From NCBI GenBank assembly GCA_017549105.1, contig JAFYVN010000012.1, forward strand, positions 1 to 64,000: 64,000 nucleotides of DNA. Reading direction: 5' to 3'. The DNA is from Clostridia bacterium (GTDB lineage: Bacteria > Bacillota > Clostridia > Oscillospirales > Acutalibacteraceae). Position 1 is the first letter of the stretch, and each line of letters begins with the position of its first letter. Under the pieces are notes generated by a model. It was not told where the DNA came from. It ran no database searches and saw only the letters and a program-made list of their open reading frames with translations. Of the stretch, positions 28,941-38,148 are shown piece after piece. Position numbers and translations under genes: made by a program.

Positions 28941-31900
28941 ATGCAGGAAAACAGTATTTTAAATTTCATAGGTGAACATATAAATGCGGGACTGCGTGAA
29001 ATCTTTTCGGGCGGTCTTGTTGAACGTATATCATTTGATGAAGAAACACTTAAGCTGAGCATAACTGCTCGGTTTGACAGATATATCGAGGATAATTTTA
29101 TCCTCAATGCTCAGAACGAAATCAAGGCTGCACTCGGTATCAACAAGGCGGTCATAACTCCGCTTTATCATCAGAGTGCTTTTTCTGATAAATGCATTCC
29201 GCAACTTATAAGAGCTGTAAAAGAAAATATCGCAGCGGCAAACGGTTTCCTTGAGGATGCGAAATTCACTCTCAAGGACGGTGAAATCGAAATTTACGTT
29301 TTCAACGGTGCGGATATTCTTGCGGAAGCAGGCACAAAGGATTATCTCTCAAAATTTGTCAGAGAAACTTTCGGCATTCAGGTTGCTGTTGAGATTACGG
29401 GTGAGAGCGGTGCAAAGCTTGATTCACCCGAATATGTCCAGATGCAGGCTTCGGGCATAAAAATCGAAGTGCCGGTTGAAGAAGATCTGAATAAACCAAA
29501 AGAAGCAAAGCAGGAGTATGATGATTTGCCGATATCCGTAACAAATGCAAAGGTTATTTACGGCAGCAAAATCAAATCAAAGCCCGTACCCTTGAACGGA
29601 ATCTCGATCGAGGACGGTAATGTCACTGTCTGGGGTAAGGTTTTTTCGCTCGATATGCGTGACACCAAGGATGGCAAGCGCAAGATTATCAATTTTAACA
29701 TTACCGATAAAACCAACTCATATACGGTTAAAATTTTTGAAGCTGTTCAGAATTGCGAACAGCTTGTTGCAAATCTTGCAAACGGCAAGACCGTTATGCT
29801 CAGGGGTCACGTCGAGTATGACGACTATATAAAGACCTACTGTATAAAAGCGAATTCGATTATGCTTATCGAGGAAATTCCCATTAAAGATACCGCTGAA
29901 GAAAAGCGTGTTGAGCTTCATATGCATACCAATATGTCTGCAATGGACGGAATGACGGGTGCTGCAAAGCTGGTTGCAAGAGCGGCAAAATGGGGTCATA
30001 AGGCTGTGGCTATAACTGACCACGGTGTAGTTCAGGCATACCCCGAAGCGGCTGCAGCCGCAAAGGAAAACGGCATTAAAGTCATCTACGGTATGGAAGG
30101 ATATTTTGTTGACGATTCCGTTAAAATTATGACGGGCGAAAAGGATATGCCGCTTGACGGAACGTTTATCGTTTTTGACGTTGAAACAACAGGTCTTCGT
30201 ACCGATATGGTCCGTCTTACCGAAATCGGTGCGGTCAAATATGTTGACGGTGCGGAGAGAGCAAGATTCCAGACCTTTGTCAACCCCGAAGTTCCCATTC
30301 CGTCAAAGATAACCGACCTTACGGGAATAACCAACGCTATGGTTGCCAATGCTCCCAAAGAGGCAGAGGCGGTCAGAAAATTCTTTGAATTCTGCGGAGA
30401 CGGAGTTCTTGTTGCTCATAATGCAACATTCGATACCGATGTTATCAAACATACCTGCCGAAGAAACGGCATTGAATATAACTATACCCATATCGATACT
30501 CTTGTTATGGCACAGAGCCTTATTGAAGGTATCAAAAACTACAAACTCGATTCTCTTCAGAAGCATTTCAAGCTTCCTTCATTCGACCATCACAGAGCGG
30601 ATGAAGATGCGGGAGCGCTTGCAGGGATTTTTGAAAAACTGCTTGAGCTTTGCAGAGAAAAGGGCGTTGAAAATGTAAACGAAATCAACGAAAAAATCCC
30701 CCTTAACATCAAAAGACTTCCTACTTATCATATTATTCTTCTTGCAAAAAACAAAGTTGGTCTGAAACATCTTTATCAGCTCATTTCAAAATCAAATCTT
30801 GAATATTACTATCGCCATCCGAGAATTCCCAAGAGCGAACTTATGGCTCACAGAGAGGGTCTTATTGTTGGCAGTGCCTGCGAAGCGGGTCAGCTTTATC
30901 AGGCAATCTTTATGGGCAGACAAAACGAAAAGCTCATCGAGATGGCAAAGATGTATGACTATCTGGAAATCCAGCCAAACGGCAACAACGCCTTTATGAT
31001 CCGTGAAGGTATGGTTGCTTCAAATGAAGAACTCAACGAGATCAACAGACGCATCATTCATCTTGCAGATGAAGTCGGTATCCCTGTTGTTGCAACGGGT
31101 GACGTTCACTTTATGGAAGAAAGCGACAGCGTTTTCAGAGAGATTCTTATGGCGGGACAAGGCTTCAAGGATGCCTCAGAGCAGGCACCACTTTATCTGA
31201 GAACAACTCAGGATATGCTCAGTCAGTTTGAGTATCTCGGAGAAGATACCGCTTATGAGGTCGTTGTTAAAAATCCCAATCTCATTGCTGATATGTGCGA
31301 AGAAATAAAGCCGATTCCCGACGGCACATATCCTCCCAAAATCGAAGGCTCCGATGAAGAACTTCGCCGTATCTGCTACGAAAGAATGGAGGATTATTAC
31401 GGTTCTCCCCTTCCCGAATATATCAGAGAAAGACTCGATAAAGAGCTTGAATCAATCATTAAAAACGGATTCGCGGTTCTTTATATTATCGCCCAGAAGC
31501 TCGTATGGAACTCAATGGAAAACGGCTATTACGTCGGTTCGAGAGGTTCGGTTGGCTCATCGTTCGTTGCATTTGCGGCCGGTATTTCAGAGGTTAATCC
31601 TCTTGTTCCTCATTATATCTGCGAAAGCTGTAAGCACAGCGAGTTCTTCTATAAGGGTGAATACGGTTCGGGCTACGATATGCCTCCCAAGGATTGCCCC
31701 GTCTGCGGAAAGCCGATGCACCGCGACGGTCACGATATTCCGTTTGAAACATTCCTTGGTTTCTACGGTGACAAACAGCCCGATATCGACCTTAACTTCT
31801 CTGGCGAATATCAGTTCTATGCCCACCGCTATACCGAAGAGCTTTTCGGAAAATCCCACGTTTTCAAAGCGGGCACAATCGGTACTCTTGCCGATAAAAC

Positions 31901-33221
31901 TGCATTCGGTTTTGTTAAAAAATGGGCAGAAGAAAAAGGAGTATTCCTTTCAAGAGCAGAGGAAGAACGTCTTGTTCAGGGTTGCGTCGGTGTTAAAAGA
32001 ACAACGGGTCAGCACCCGGGCGGTATGGTTGTTGTGCCTGCCGATATGGATGCCGAGGATTTCACTCCCATTCAGCATCCCGCCGATGATGCGGATTCTA
32101 TTCACAGAACAACCCATTTCGATTTCCATTCGCTTCACGATACGATTCTCAAGCTCGATAATCTCGGTCACGATGTTCCGACGCTTTATAAGCATCTTGA
32201 GGATTTGACAGGCATCTGCGTTATGGATGTTGATATATGCGACCCGAAGCTCTATGAGCTTCTGACAACTCCTGAGCCTCTCGGCGTAACAGCGGAGGAT
32301 ATTGACTGCGAAACGGGAACTCTTTCTCTTCCCGAACTCGGCACTCCGTTTGTCCGTCAGATGCTTATGGAATCTCAGCCGAAGAACTTCTCCGATATGC
32401 TTCAGATTTCGGGCCTTTCTCACGGTACTGACGTTTGGATAGGCAACGCTCAGGACCTTATCAAAAACGGAACCTGCACAATTTCGGAGGTTATCGGTAC
32501 GCGAGACAATATTATGGTTTACCTTATCAACAAGGGTGTTGAAAAAGGTATGGCGTTCAAAATTATGGAGATTGTCCGTAAGGGTAAGGCAACAAAGCTC
32601 CTGACCGATGAACACAAACAAGCGATGATGGATAACGGTGTTCCGCAGTGGTATCTTGATTCGTGTATGAAAATTAAATATATGTTCCCCAAGGCTCATG
32701 CAGCGGCATACGTCAGTGCGGCAATGCGTCTTGCGTGGTACAAGCTCTATAAACCCGTTGAATATTATGCAACCTTTATGACTGTCCGCGGTGAAGATAT
32801 CGATACCGCCGCTGTTCTTGCGGGCAGGGGAGCAGTCAAAAAGAAAATGGATGAAATCAAGCAGAAAATGCAGATGAAAACCGCAACAGCCAAGGAAGAA
32901 GGCACGTTCACATCCTTGCAGGTTATCAATGAAATGATGGCACGAGGAGTTGAAATTCTTCCCATCGATATTTATAAATCCACCGCAAACCGCTATATCA
33001 TTGAGGACGGAAAAATAAGACTGCCGTTCTCTGCGATTGCAGGTTGCGGCGGCAGAGCGGCAGAAGGCCTTGAAGCGGCGAGAAACGACGGCGGCGGAGA
33101 TTTTCTTTCAATCGAGGATTTCCAGCTTCGTTCCGGTGCATCAAAGACTATTATTGCAGCTCTTGAAGAAGGCGGTGCCTTTGCATCGCTTCCGAAATCA
33201 ACTCAGCTCAGTTTTTTCTGA
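28941..33221 (+). CDS. polC: DNA polymerase III, PolC-type alpha subunit
   Basis: 1426 residues from the ATG at 28941 (ACGAGGAC upstream); an in-frame start at 28878 would lie within ispG and run through the terminator hairpin. Domain order is classic PolC: N-terminal domain, OB fold (about 230-315), PHP domain (VELHMHTNM at about 324), inserted DnaQ-type 3'-5' exonuclease (FDVETTGL at about 410, with the HRADEDA block), rest of PHP, then the C-family polymerase core. A zinc finger (CESC at about 893 and CPVC) precedes the palm motif PDIDLNFSGEY. It is the main replicative polymerase of low-GC Gram-positives. Confidence 0.98.
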   Translation: MQENSILNFIGEHINAGLREIFSGGLVERISFDEETLKLSITARFDRYIEDNFILNAQNEIKAALGINKAVITPLYHQSAFSDKCIPQLIRAVKENIAAANGFLEDAKFTLKDGEIEIYVFNGADILAEAGTKDYLSKFVRETFGIQVAVEITGESGAKLDSPEYVQMQASGIKIEVPVEEDLNKPKEAKQEYDDLPISVTNAKVIYGSKIKSKPVPLNGISIEDGNVTVWGKVFSLDMRDTKDGKRKIINFNITDKTNSYTVKIFEAVQNCEQLVANLANGKTVMLRGHVEYDDYIKTYCIKANSIMLIEEIPIKDTAEEKRVELHMHTNMSAMDGMTGAAKLVARAAKWGHKAVAITDHGVVQAYPEAAAAAKENGIKVIYGMEGYFVDDSVKIMTGEKDMPLDGTFIVFDVETTGLRTDMVRLTEIGAVKYVDGAERARFQTFVNPEVPIPSKITDLTGITNAMVANAPKEAEAVRKFFEFCGDGVLVAHNATFDTDVIKHTCRRNGIEYNYTHIDTLVMAQSLIEGIKNYKLDSLQKHFKLPSFDHHRADEDAGALAGIFEKLLELCREKGVENVNEINEKIPLNIKRLPTYHIILLAKNKVGLKHLYQLISKSNLEYYYRHPRIPKSELMAHREGLIVGSACEAGQLYQAIFMGRQNEKLIEMAKMYDYLEIQPNGNNAFMIREGMVASNEELNEINRRIIHLADEVGIPVVATGDVHFMEESDSVFREILMAGQGFKDASEQAPLYLRTTQDMLSQFEYLGEDTAYEVVVKNPNLIADMCEEIKPIPDGTYPPKIEGSDEELRRICYERMEDYYGSPLPEYIRERLDKELESIIKNGFAVLYIIAQKLVWNSMENGYYVGSRGSVGSSFVAFAAGISEVNPLVPHYICESCKHSEFFYKGEYGSGYDMPPKDCPVCGKPMHRDGHDIPFETFLGFYGDKQPDIDLNFSGEYQFYAHRYTEELFGKSHVFKAGTIGTLADKTAFGFVKKWAEEKGVFLSRAEEERLVQGCVGVKRTTGQHPGGMVVVPADMDAEDFTPIQHPADDADSIHRTTHFDFHSLHDTILKLDNLGHDVPTLYKHLEDLTGICVMDVDICDPKLYELLTTPEPLGVTAEDIDCETGTLSLPELGTPFVRQMLMESQPKNFSDMLQISGLSHGTDVWIGNAQDLIKNGTCTISEVIGTRDNIMVYLINKGVEKGMAFKIMEIVRKGKATKLLTDEHKQAMMDNGVPQWYLDSCMKIKYMFPKAHAAAYVSAAMRLAWYKLYKPVEYYATFMTVRGEDIDTAAVLAGRGAVKKKMDEIKQKMQMKTATAKEEGTFTSLQVINEMMARGVEILPIDIYKSTANRYIIEDGKIRLPFSAIAGCGGRAAEGLEAARNDGGGDFLSIEDFQLRSGASKTIIAALEEGGAFASLPKSTQLSFF

Positions 33222-33233
33222 TTGGAGTAATTT

Positions 33234-34547
33234 ATGGAAAAACGTAAAATTCCCCTGCGTCAGAGAACGTGGTACAAGCTCGATAATGCGGCAAAGGTCT
33301 TTCCGGGTCAGGACAGTTCGTCTTGGTCTAATGTATACAGACTTTCGGCTACTCTGACCGAAGCTGTTGAACCTGCATTGCTCGAAAAAGCGATTGTAAT
33401 AACGCTCAAGCGTTTTCCGACTTTTGATGTGCGTATGCGTAACGGCTTTTTCTGGCATTATCTTGAAAAAAATCCATACGGTGTTCCGCCTGTTATGGAA
33501 GATATTGCCAATCCTTGCACTCGCTTTAAAATGAAGGAAAACAGAGGGTATCTTTTTAAGGTTTATTATTATGAAAAACGTCTTTCGGTTGAATTTTATC
33601 ATTCACTTACCGACGGTTACGGTGCATCGCGATTTTTTATGACTCTTGTTGCGGTTTATCTTCGCCTTACCGGAAAGGATATTCCGAGTGGAGAAAGCGT
33701 TTTTGACGTTAATGAAAAGCCGAGACTCGGAGAGTCAGAGGATTCATATTCAAAGGTCTGCAATTCAAAAGCGAAGGCAAAAAGGCTGCAGAAATTCACA
33801 TACCGTTTCAAAGGTAAAAGGCTTCCGAAGCATGTTGTTAATGTAACAACGGGATATATGCCGGTTTCAGTTATAAAAGAAAAAGCGGCTGAACACGGAG
33901 TTACTGTTACGGAATATCTTGCCGCAGTTTTGCTGTGGGTTATGTATAATTTGCAGAAGCAGGAGAAAAAGAATAAAGAAAAGCACGTCGGAATTCAGAT
34001 CCCTGTTAATGCAAGAGGCTTTTTCGACAGTGAAACTCTGCGCAACTTTATGCTTTGCTATTCTTTTCAGATTGACCCCAAAATGGGCGAATACACATTC
34101 CCCGAAATTGTAAAACAGCTTTCTTTGTATCTTCGTTTTATCAACAACGAAAAAGAACTTCAGGCAATGATGAACGGAAATATGGGCATCGAAAAAAATC
34201 CGCTTATGAAAATCATACCGTCGTTCGTCAAGGATTTCGGTGTGAGCATGGTATATAAGGTCGCGGGCGAAAAGGCTACGAGCTGCCTTATTTCAAACGT
34301 CGGTATTATAAAAACTCCCAAGGAAATGGAACAGTATATCGAAAAGCTTGTTCTTGTAATGGGACCGGCAATGATTAACGGCGCAAGATGCGGTTCACTA
34401 TCCTATAAAGGCACTCTCGCTTTCACCATTTCCAATATTTATGTGAGCACAAAAATCCAGAAGGAGTTTTTTACAACTCTTGTCAAATTCGGAATACCGG
34501 TTAAAATAGAAAGCAATAAAAATGCAATTATGGGAGGTGACAGCTGA
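33234..34547 (+). CDS. Condensation/alcohol acetyltransferase-like protein
   Basis: 437 residues of the chloramphenicol-acetyltransferase/condensation-domain superfamily. The active-site motif H-x-x-x-D-G is present as HSLTDGYGASRF around residues 123-134, and the second lobe has the IQIPVNARGFF block expected of acyltransferases of the AATase/WS-DGAT type. The substrate is unknown; acyl transfer to an alcohol, lipid or sugar is an inference. GGAGTAA ribosome-binding site, 12 bases after polC, and a one-base TGATG overlap with the next gene, a zinc-ribbon membrane protein, suggesting the two work together. No signal peptide, so presumably cytoplasmic or membrane-peripheral. Confidence 0.75.
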   Translation: MEKRKIPLRQRTWYKLDNAAKVFPGQDSSSWSNVYRLSATLTEAVEPALLEKAIVITLKRFPTFDVRMRNGFFWHYLEKNPYGVPPVMEDIANPCTRFKMKENRGYLFKVYYYEKRLSVEFYHSLTDGYGASRFFMTLVAVYLRLTGKDIPSGESVFDVNEKPRLGESEDSYSKVCNSKAKAKRLQKFTYRFKGKRLPKHVVNVTTGYMPVSVIKEKAAEHGVTVTEYLAAVLLWVMYNLQKQEKKNKEKHVGIQIPVNARGFFDSETLRNFMLCYSFQIDPKMGEYTFPEIVKQLSLYLRFINNEKELQAMMNGNMGIEKNPLMKIIPSFVKDFGVSMVYKVAGEKATSCLISNVGIIKTPKEMEQYIEKLVLVMGPAMINGARCGSLSYKGTLAFTISNIYVSTKIQKEFFTTLVKFGIPVKIESNKNAIMGGDS

Positions 34548-35245
34548 TGTCATACTGTGTAAATTGCGGAGTTGAGCTTGAAAAAAGCTGTTCTTCATGT
34601 CCTTTGTGCGATACTCCGGTTATTAATCCCAACGAATTGAAAAATAAATCCGAAAAACCCGTTTACCCTGAAAATCTCAGTATTCCGAAATCATTGAGCA
34701 AAAAATATTGGGTTTTTGTTCTTTCACTTGTGATTCTTATACCTAATCTGGTGCTGATAATTCTGAATTCGCTGATTTTTGAAAGCGGAGTGGTAAAATA
34801 TATTGTAGGTGCATTTGTTGTTGCGTGGATATGGTTTCTTTTCCCGCTTTTATGGAAAAAGCCGATTCCTGTCATACTTCTCGCAATCGATGCACTTGCC
34901 CTGCTGTCTTATCTTGATATGTTCAAGATATACGGTGATGATACGGGTTGGTTCAACTCGATTGTTCTGCCCGTTGTTATTTCTCTTTGGGCAATAGGAA
35001 ATATGTTTATTTTCTGGCTAAAAAAGCCGAGAAGCAAAGCGCTTGTCTCTATTGCAGTTCTCGGTTCGGTGAGCGTGATGTCGTTTGTAATCGAAATATG
35101 TATGAATATGTTTTATAACGGCAGATTGCAGATAGCTATTTCGCTTGTGATGACGGCATGCTGTGTTTCGCTTATGATATTTTTTGCTTTCCTCGAAAAG
35201 AGCAAACGTTTCAAAGCGTGGGCAGAACGCAAATTCTTTATGTAA
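34547..35245 (+). CDS. Zinc-ribbon integral membrane protein (DUF6320-like)
   Basis: 232 residues. The N-terminus is a four-cysteine zinc ribbon (YCVNCGVELEKSCSSCPLCD), followed by a polar linker and six hydrophobic segments from about residue 55 onward, with charged ends KKP and a basic C-terminus. The arrangement fits the DUF6320 type, which I recall next to acetyltransferase-like genes in gut Firmicutes. The start ATG overlaps the TGA of the upstream gene. The biochemical role is unknown; a membrane partner of the acyltransferase-like protein is the simplest guess. Confidence 0.7.
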   Translation: MSYCVNCGVELEKSCSSCPLCDTPVINPNELKNKSEKPVYPENLSIPKSLSKKYWVFVLSLVILIPNLVLIILNSLIFESGVVKYIVGAFVVAWIWFLFPLLWKKPIPVILLAIDALALLSYLDMFKIYGDDTGWFNSIVLPVVISLWAIGNMFIFWLKKPRSKALVSIAVLGSVSVMSFVIEICMNMFYNGRLQIAISLVMTACCVSLMIFFAFLEKSKRFKAWAERKFFM

Positions 35246-35261
35246 TAAACCGCATAAAAGG

Positions 35262-35290
35262 TTGAAATTTTTGCTTTTTTGATTTATACT
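35262..35290 (+). promoter_or_regulatory. Sigma-A promoter of the M20 peptidase-glycerate kinase pair
   Basis: TTGAAA (35262-35267), 17-base spacer, TATACT (35285-35290), about 40 bases before the M20 start. Confidence 0.7.
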
Positions 35291-35331
35291 GAATAAGTAA
35301 ATTATTTTTGATGCAGAAAGGATGCATATAA

Positions 35332-36804
35332 ATGTCTATCGTTCCTTACGCTGTGCTTGGCGCAGCAGGTGTTGCAGCTGCTGCAACAGCAATCAAAGCT
35401 GCAAAGTTTGTTCCCAAAAAAAGAGATGTAGGTCCTCTTACAGAAGAAAACGTTGATGCCAAAAGATGCCAGGAGCATCTTTCAAAGGCAATCTCAATTC
35501 CCACAATCAGCTATCCCGATAAAGAAAAGATTGATTTTTCACAGTTTGATAAATTCCACGCTTTCCTCGAAGAAGCATTTCCTCTTATTCATAAGAATCT
35601 CAAGAAGGAAGTTATTCAGGAAGCAAGCCTCATTTTCCATTGGAAAGGCACAAGAGATGATCTTGAACCCATTGCTCTTCTTGCTCATCAGGACGTAGTT
35701 CCCATTTCCGAAGGAACAGAGCAGGATTGGACTTATGCACCTTTCAGCGGTCATAATGACGGTGAATTCATCTGGGGCAGAGGCGCTCTTGATATGAAAA
35801 ACCACCTTATCGCTGTTATGGATGCTGTTGAAACTCTTCTTGAAGAAGGATTCCAGCCTGAAAGAGACGTATATCTTCTCTTCGGTCAGGATGAAGAAGT
35901 TGTTGCTTCTGAAGATGGCGGTGCAAAAAATATTATGCGCACTCTCAAGGAGAGAGGAATTCATCTTGATTCGGTTCTTGATGAAGGCGGCGCAATTATT
36001 CCCGTTAATCTCAAGGGAATTCTCAACAACAAGGAGCTTATCGGTGTAGGTATTGCTGAAAAGGGTTATACCGATATTGAAATCACCGTTAATGCAAAGG
36101 GCGGTCACTCATCGCAGCCTCCCGTTCATTCGGGTCTCGGTGAACTTGCAAATGTTATCAAAGACCTCGAAGACAATCAGTTCAAAGCTGAACTTATGCC
36201 TTTTGTTAAGGATCTGTTCTCAAACATCGGCAGAAGCTGCACCTATCCTGCAAGACTTCTCACCTGTAACCTTGATTATCTTCAGCCGGTTCTTAAGTTC
36301 GGTATGACAAAGATTCCCTTTACCGCTTGCCTTGTAAGAACAACAACTGCTGTTACTATGGCTCAGGGCAGCCCTGCAGCAAACGTTCTTCCTCAGAAAT
36401 CAAGCATCACAGTTAACTTCAGACAGATGCCCGGAACCACCGTTCAGGATGTTGTTGACCATATCCGTAAGGTTTGCAGAAACAAGGATATCGAAATCAA
36501 AGTTCTTAAAGCAAAGGAAGCTTCAAAGTTCTCGCCCACAGATTCGAGAGCTTTCAAGATTATTGAAGAGCTTTGCATGCAGGAAAATAAGGACAGTATC
36601 GTTGCTCCCTACCTTGTTATGGGCGGCACAGATGCTTGCTACTACGAGCCCATCTGCGAAAACATCTACCGTTATGCTCCTTATAAGGTAAGCGTTGCGC
36701 TTCTCAGATGTACTCACGGCACAAACGAAAGAATTCCTGTTGAAGCTGTTGCACCCGGTGTTGCATTCTTCAAGAGATATATCAGAAGAGCATCTGCTGA
36801 ATAA
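35332..36804 (+). CDS. M20 family metallopeptidase (carboxypeptidase S/PM20D1-like)
   Basis: 490 residues. Residues 5-25 are an Ala-rich hydrophobic segment that could anchor the protein. All di-zinc ligands and catalytic residues of clan MH are in place: H119 and D121 (LLAHQDVVP), D154 (GRGALDMKN), catalytic E188 and E189 (GQDEEV), D218 (VLDEGG) and H462 (CTHGTNERIP). The lid domain (about 240-360) includes KGGHSSQPP. Closest remembered relatives are yeast Cps1 and PM20D1, which hydrolyse peptides or N-acyl amino acids; the true substrate is not evident. Strong AGGATG-type ribosome-binding site. The following glycerate kinase starts one base after the stop. Confidence 0.9.
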   Translation: MSIVPYAVLGAAGVAAAATAIKAAKFVPKKRDVGPLTEENVDAKRCQEHLSKAISIPTISYPDKEKIDFSQFDKFHAFLEEAFPLIHKNLKKEVIQEASLIFHWKGTRDDLEPIALLAHQDVVPISEGTEQDWTYAPFSGHNDGEFIWGRGALDMKNHLIAVMDAVETLLEEGFQPERDVYLLFGQDEEVVASEDGGAKNIMRTLKERGIHLDSVLDEGGAIIPVNLKGILNNKELIGVGIAEKGYTDIEITVNAKGGHSSQPPVHSGLGELANVIKDLEDNQFKAELMPFVKDLFSNIGRSCTYPARLLTCNLDYLQPVLKFGMTKIPFTACLVRTTTAVTMAQGSPAANVLPQKSSITVNFRQMPGTTVQDVVDHIRKVCRNKDIEIKVLKAKEASKFSPTDSRAFKIIEELCMQENKDSIVAPYLVMGGTDACYYEPICENIYRYAPYKVSVALLRCTHGTNERIPVEAVAPGVAFFKRYIRRASAE

Positions 36805-36805
36805 T

Positions 36806-37924
36806 ATGAAAATTCTTATTGCGCCCGACAGCTTCAAAGGCACGCTGACCGCTCAGGAGGTCTGTGACATTATCGGGCAGGCATTTGCCGACACAATAAA
36901 CCATATAAAAATAACCAAGCTCCCCGCTGCCGATGGCGGCGAGGGGCTTTGCGCTTGTTTGCATAAAATCTGTGGAGGGAAGATGAAAGAAGCGGATGTC
37001 AGCGGGGTTTTCGGTGAAAGAATGACCGCTGAATATCTTATGCTTGATAATAAAACCGCAGTAATCGAAATGGCGGTTTGTGCGGGTCTTCCGCTTGCAG
37101 GAGATAACAAAAACCCCGAAAATGCAACAACTTCCGGAGTCGGTGAGCTTATTCTTGATGCAAAAGAAAGCGGAGCTGAAAGAATTCTTCTCGGTCTCGG
37201 AGGAAGCGCAACCAATGATTGCGGATTTGGTATGGCATCGGCACTCGGCTGGAAATTCATTGACAAAAACGGAAAAGAATTTATTCCCGTCGGCAGAACG
37301 ATGATTGATGTCGAAAGAATAACAAGACCCGAAAAATCGATTGATATTCCTGTTGTTGCGGCTTGTGATGTTGATAATCCTCTTTACGGTGAAAACGGAG
37401 CAGCTTATGTTTTTGCACCGCAGAAGGGTGCGGATTCAGATATGGTAAAGCACCTCGACAGCGGACTGAAACACGCGGCAGAGATAATCGTAAGAGATTT
37501 GTCGGTTGATGTTTCTGATATAAAAGGCTCGGGTGCGGCAGGCGGAATGGGCGCAGGTGCGGTTGCGTTTCTGAATGCGGAGCTTGAGAGGGGAATTGAT
37601 ATTCTTCTTGATACAGCCGATTTCGATTCAAAAGCCGCCGGAGCTGATTTGATAATAACAGGCGAGGGCAGGCTCGATTTTCAGAGTGTAAACGGAAAGG
37701 TCATTTCGGGAGTTGCAAACAGAGCATCTGCACTCGGTAAAAAGGTAATTGCAATCTGCGGAAGCAAGGGAAAGGGTGCCGAAGAAATCAAAAAACTCGG
37801 TGTTTCCGAGCTGTATTTTTCATCCGAAACAGATAAATCTTTTGATGAAATAATCAGAACCTGCAAAGAAGATTTATATAATGCTGCCGTCAGAGCGGCA
37901 AAAGAAACAAGCGGTGTCGTTTGA
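36806..37924 (+). CDS. Glycerate 2-kinase, GlxK/GarK family
   Basis: 372 residues. Start set at the ATG at 36806 because MKILIAPDSFKGTLTAQEV is the family's canonical N-terminus. Other motifs: LPAADGGEG, GGSATNDCG, KGSGAAGGMGAG and ITGEGRLDFQS. It phosphorylates D-glycerate to 2-phosphoglycerate, feeding lower glycolysis. There is no clear ribosome-binding site; the start lies one base after the M20 stop, so it is probably translated by coupling. The link between peptidase and glycerate metabolism is not obvious. Confidence 0.95.
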   Translation: MKILIAPDSFKGTLTAQEVCDIIGQAFADTINHIKITKLPAADGGEGLCACLHKICGGKMKEADVSGVFGERMTAEYLMLDNKTAVIEMAVCAGLPLAGDNKNPENATTSGVGELILDAKESGAERILLGLGGSATNDCGFGMASALGWKFIDKNGKEFIPVGRTMIDVERITRPEKSIDIPVVAACDVDNPLYGENGAAYVFAPQKGADSDMVKHLDSGLKHAAEIIVRDLSVDVSDIKGSGAAGGMGAGAVAFLNAELERGIDILLDTADFDSKAAGADLIITGEGRLDFQSVNGKVISGVANRASALGKKVIAICGSKGKGAEEIKKLGVSELYFSSETDKSFDEIIRTCKEDLYNAAVRAAKETSGVV

Positions 37925-37940
37925 CACCGCTTGTTTTGTT
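37905..37940. terminator. Bidirectional terminator between glycerate kinase and copA
   Basis: A perfect 14-bp stem (37905-37918 with 37923-37936) with a 4-base loop, whose arms end in A3/T4 tracts. It includes the glycerate kinase stop codon and serves the convergent copper ATPase gene on the other strand. Confidence 0.88.
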
Positions 37941-38148
37941 ATTTAATCTCGATCACCTTATAATCCTGTGCTTCAACTGCATTCTTGAGAACTTCATCTG
38001 CAAGGGGAGCGTTGAGGGTAACAACTGCGCTGTCGTTTTCGTGGCTGACCTCTGCAACTTCAACCTCGGGGATTGCTTCAAGAGTTTTCTTGACCCTTGC
38101 TTCGCAGTGTCCGCACATCATTCCTTCAATTTTCATTGTTTTTGTCAT
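37939..38148 (-). CDS. Nested CopZ-like copper chaperone, internal start inside copA
   Basis: Within copA and in the same frame, the minus strand has AAGGAG (complement of 38158-38163), a 9-base spacer and an ATG at 38148. Translation from it gives 69 residues beginning [15 protein letters not shown] and ending IEIK, the exact size and form of free-standing CopZ proteins (HMA fold, C-x-x-C Cu(I) site). The fused copy and a separate soluble chaperone could therefore come from one mRNA, similar in outcome to the E. coli CopA(Z) product made by frameshifting. Expression is not proven by sequence. Confidence 0.55.
   Translation of the reverse strand: MTKTMKIEGMMCGHCEARVKKTLEAIPEVEVAEVSHENDSAVVTLNAPLADEVLKNAVEAQDYKVIEIK

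Noticed and set aside
31354..32208. 284-codon frame within polC
   Set aside because: Out-of-frame shadow of the conserved PolC polymerase core.
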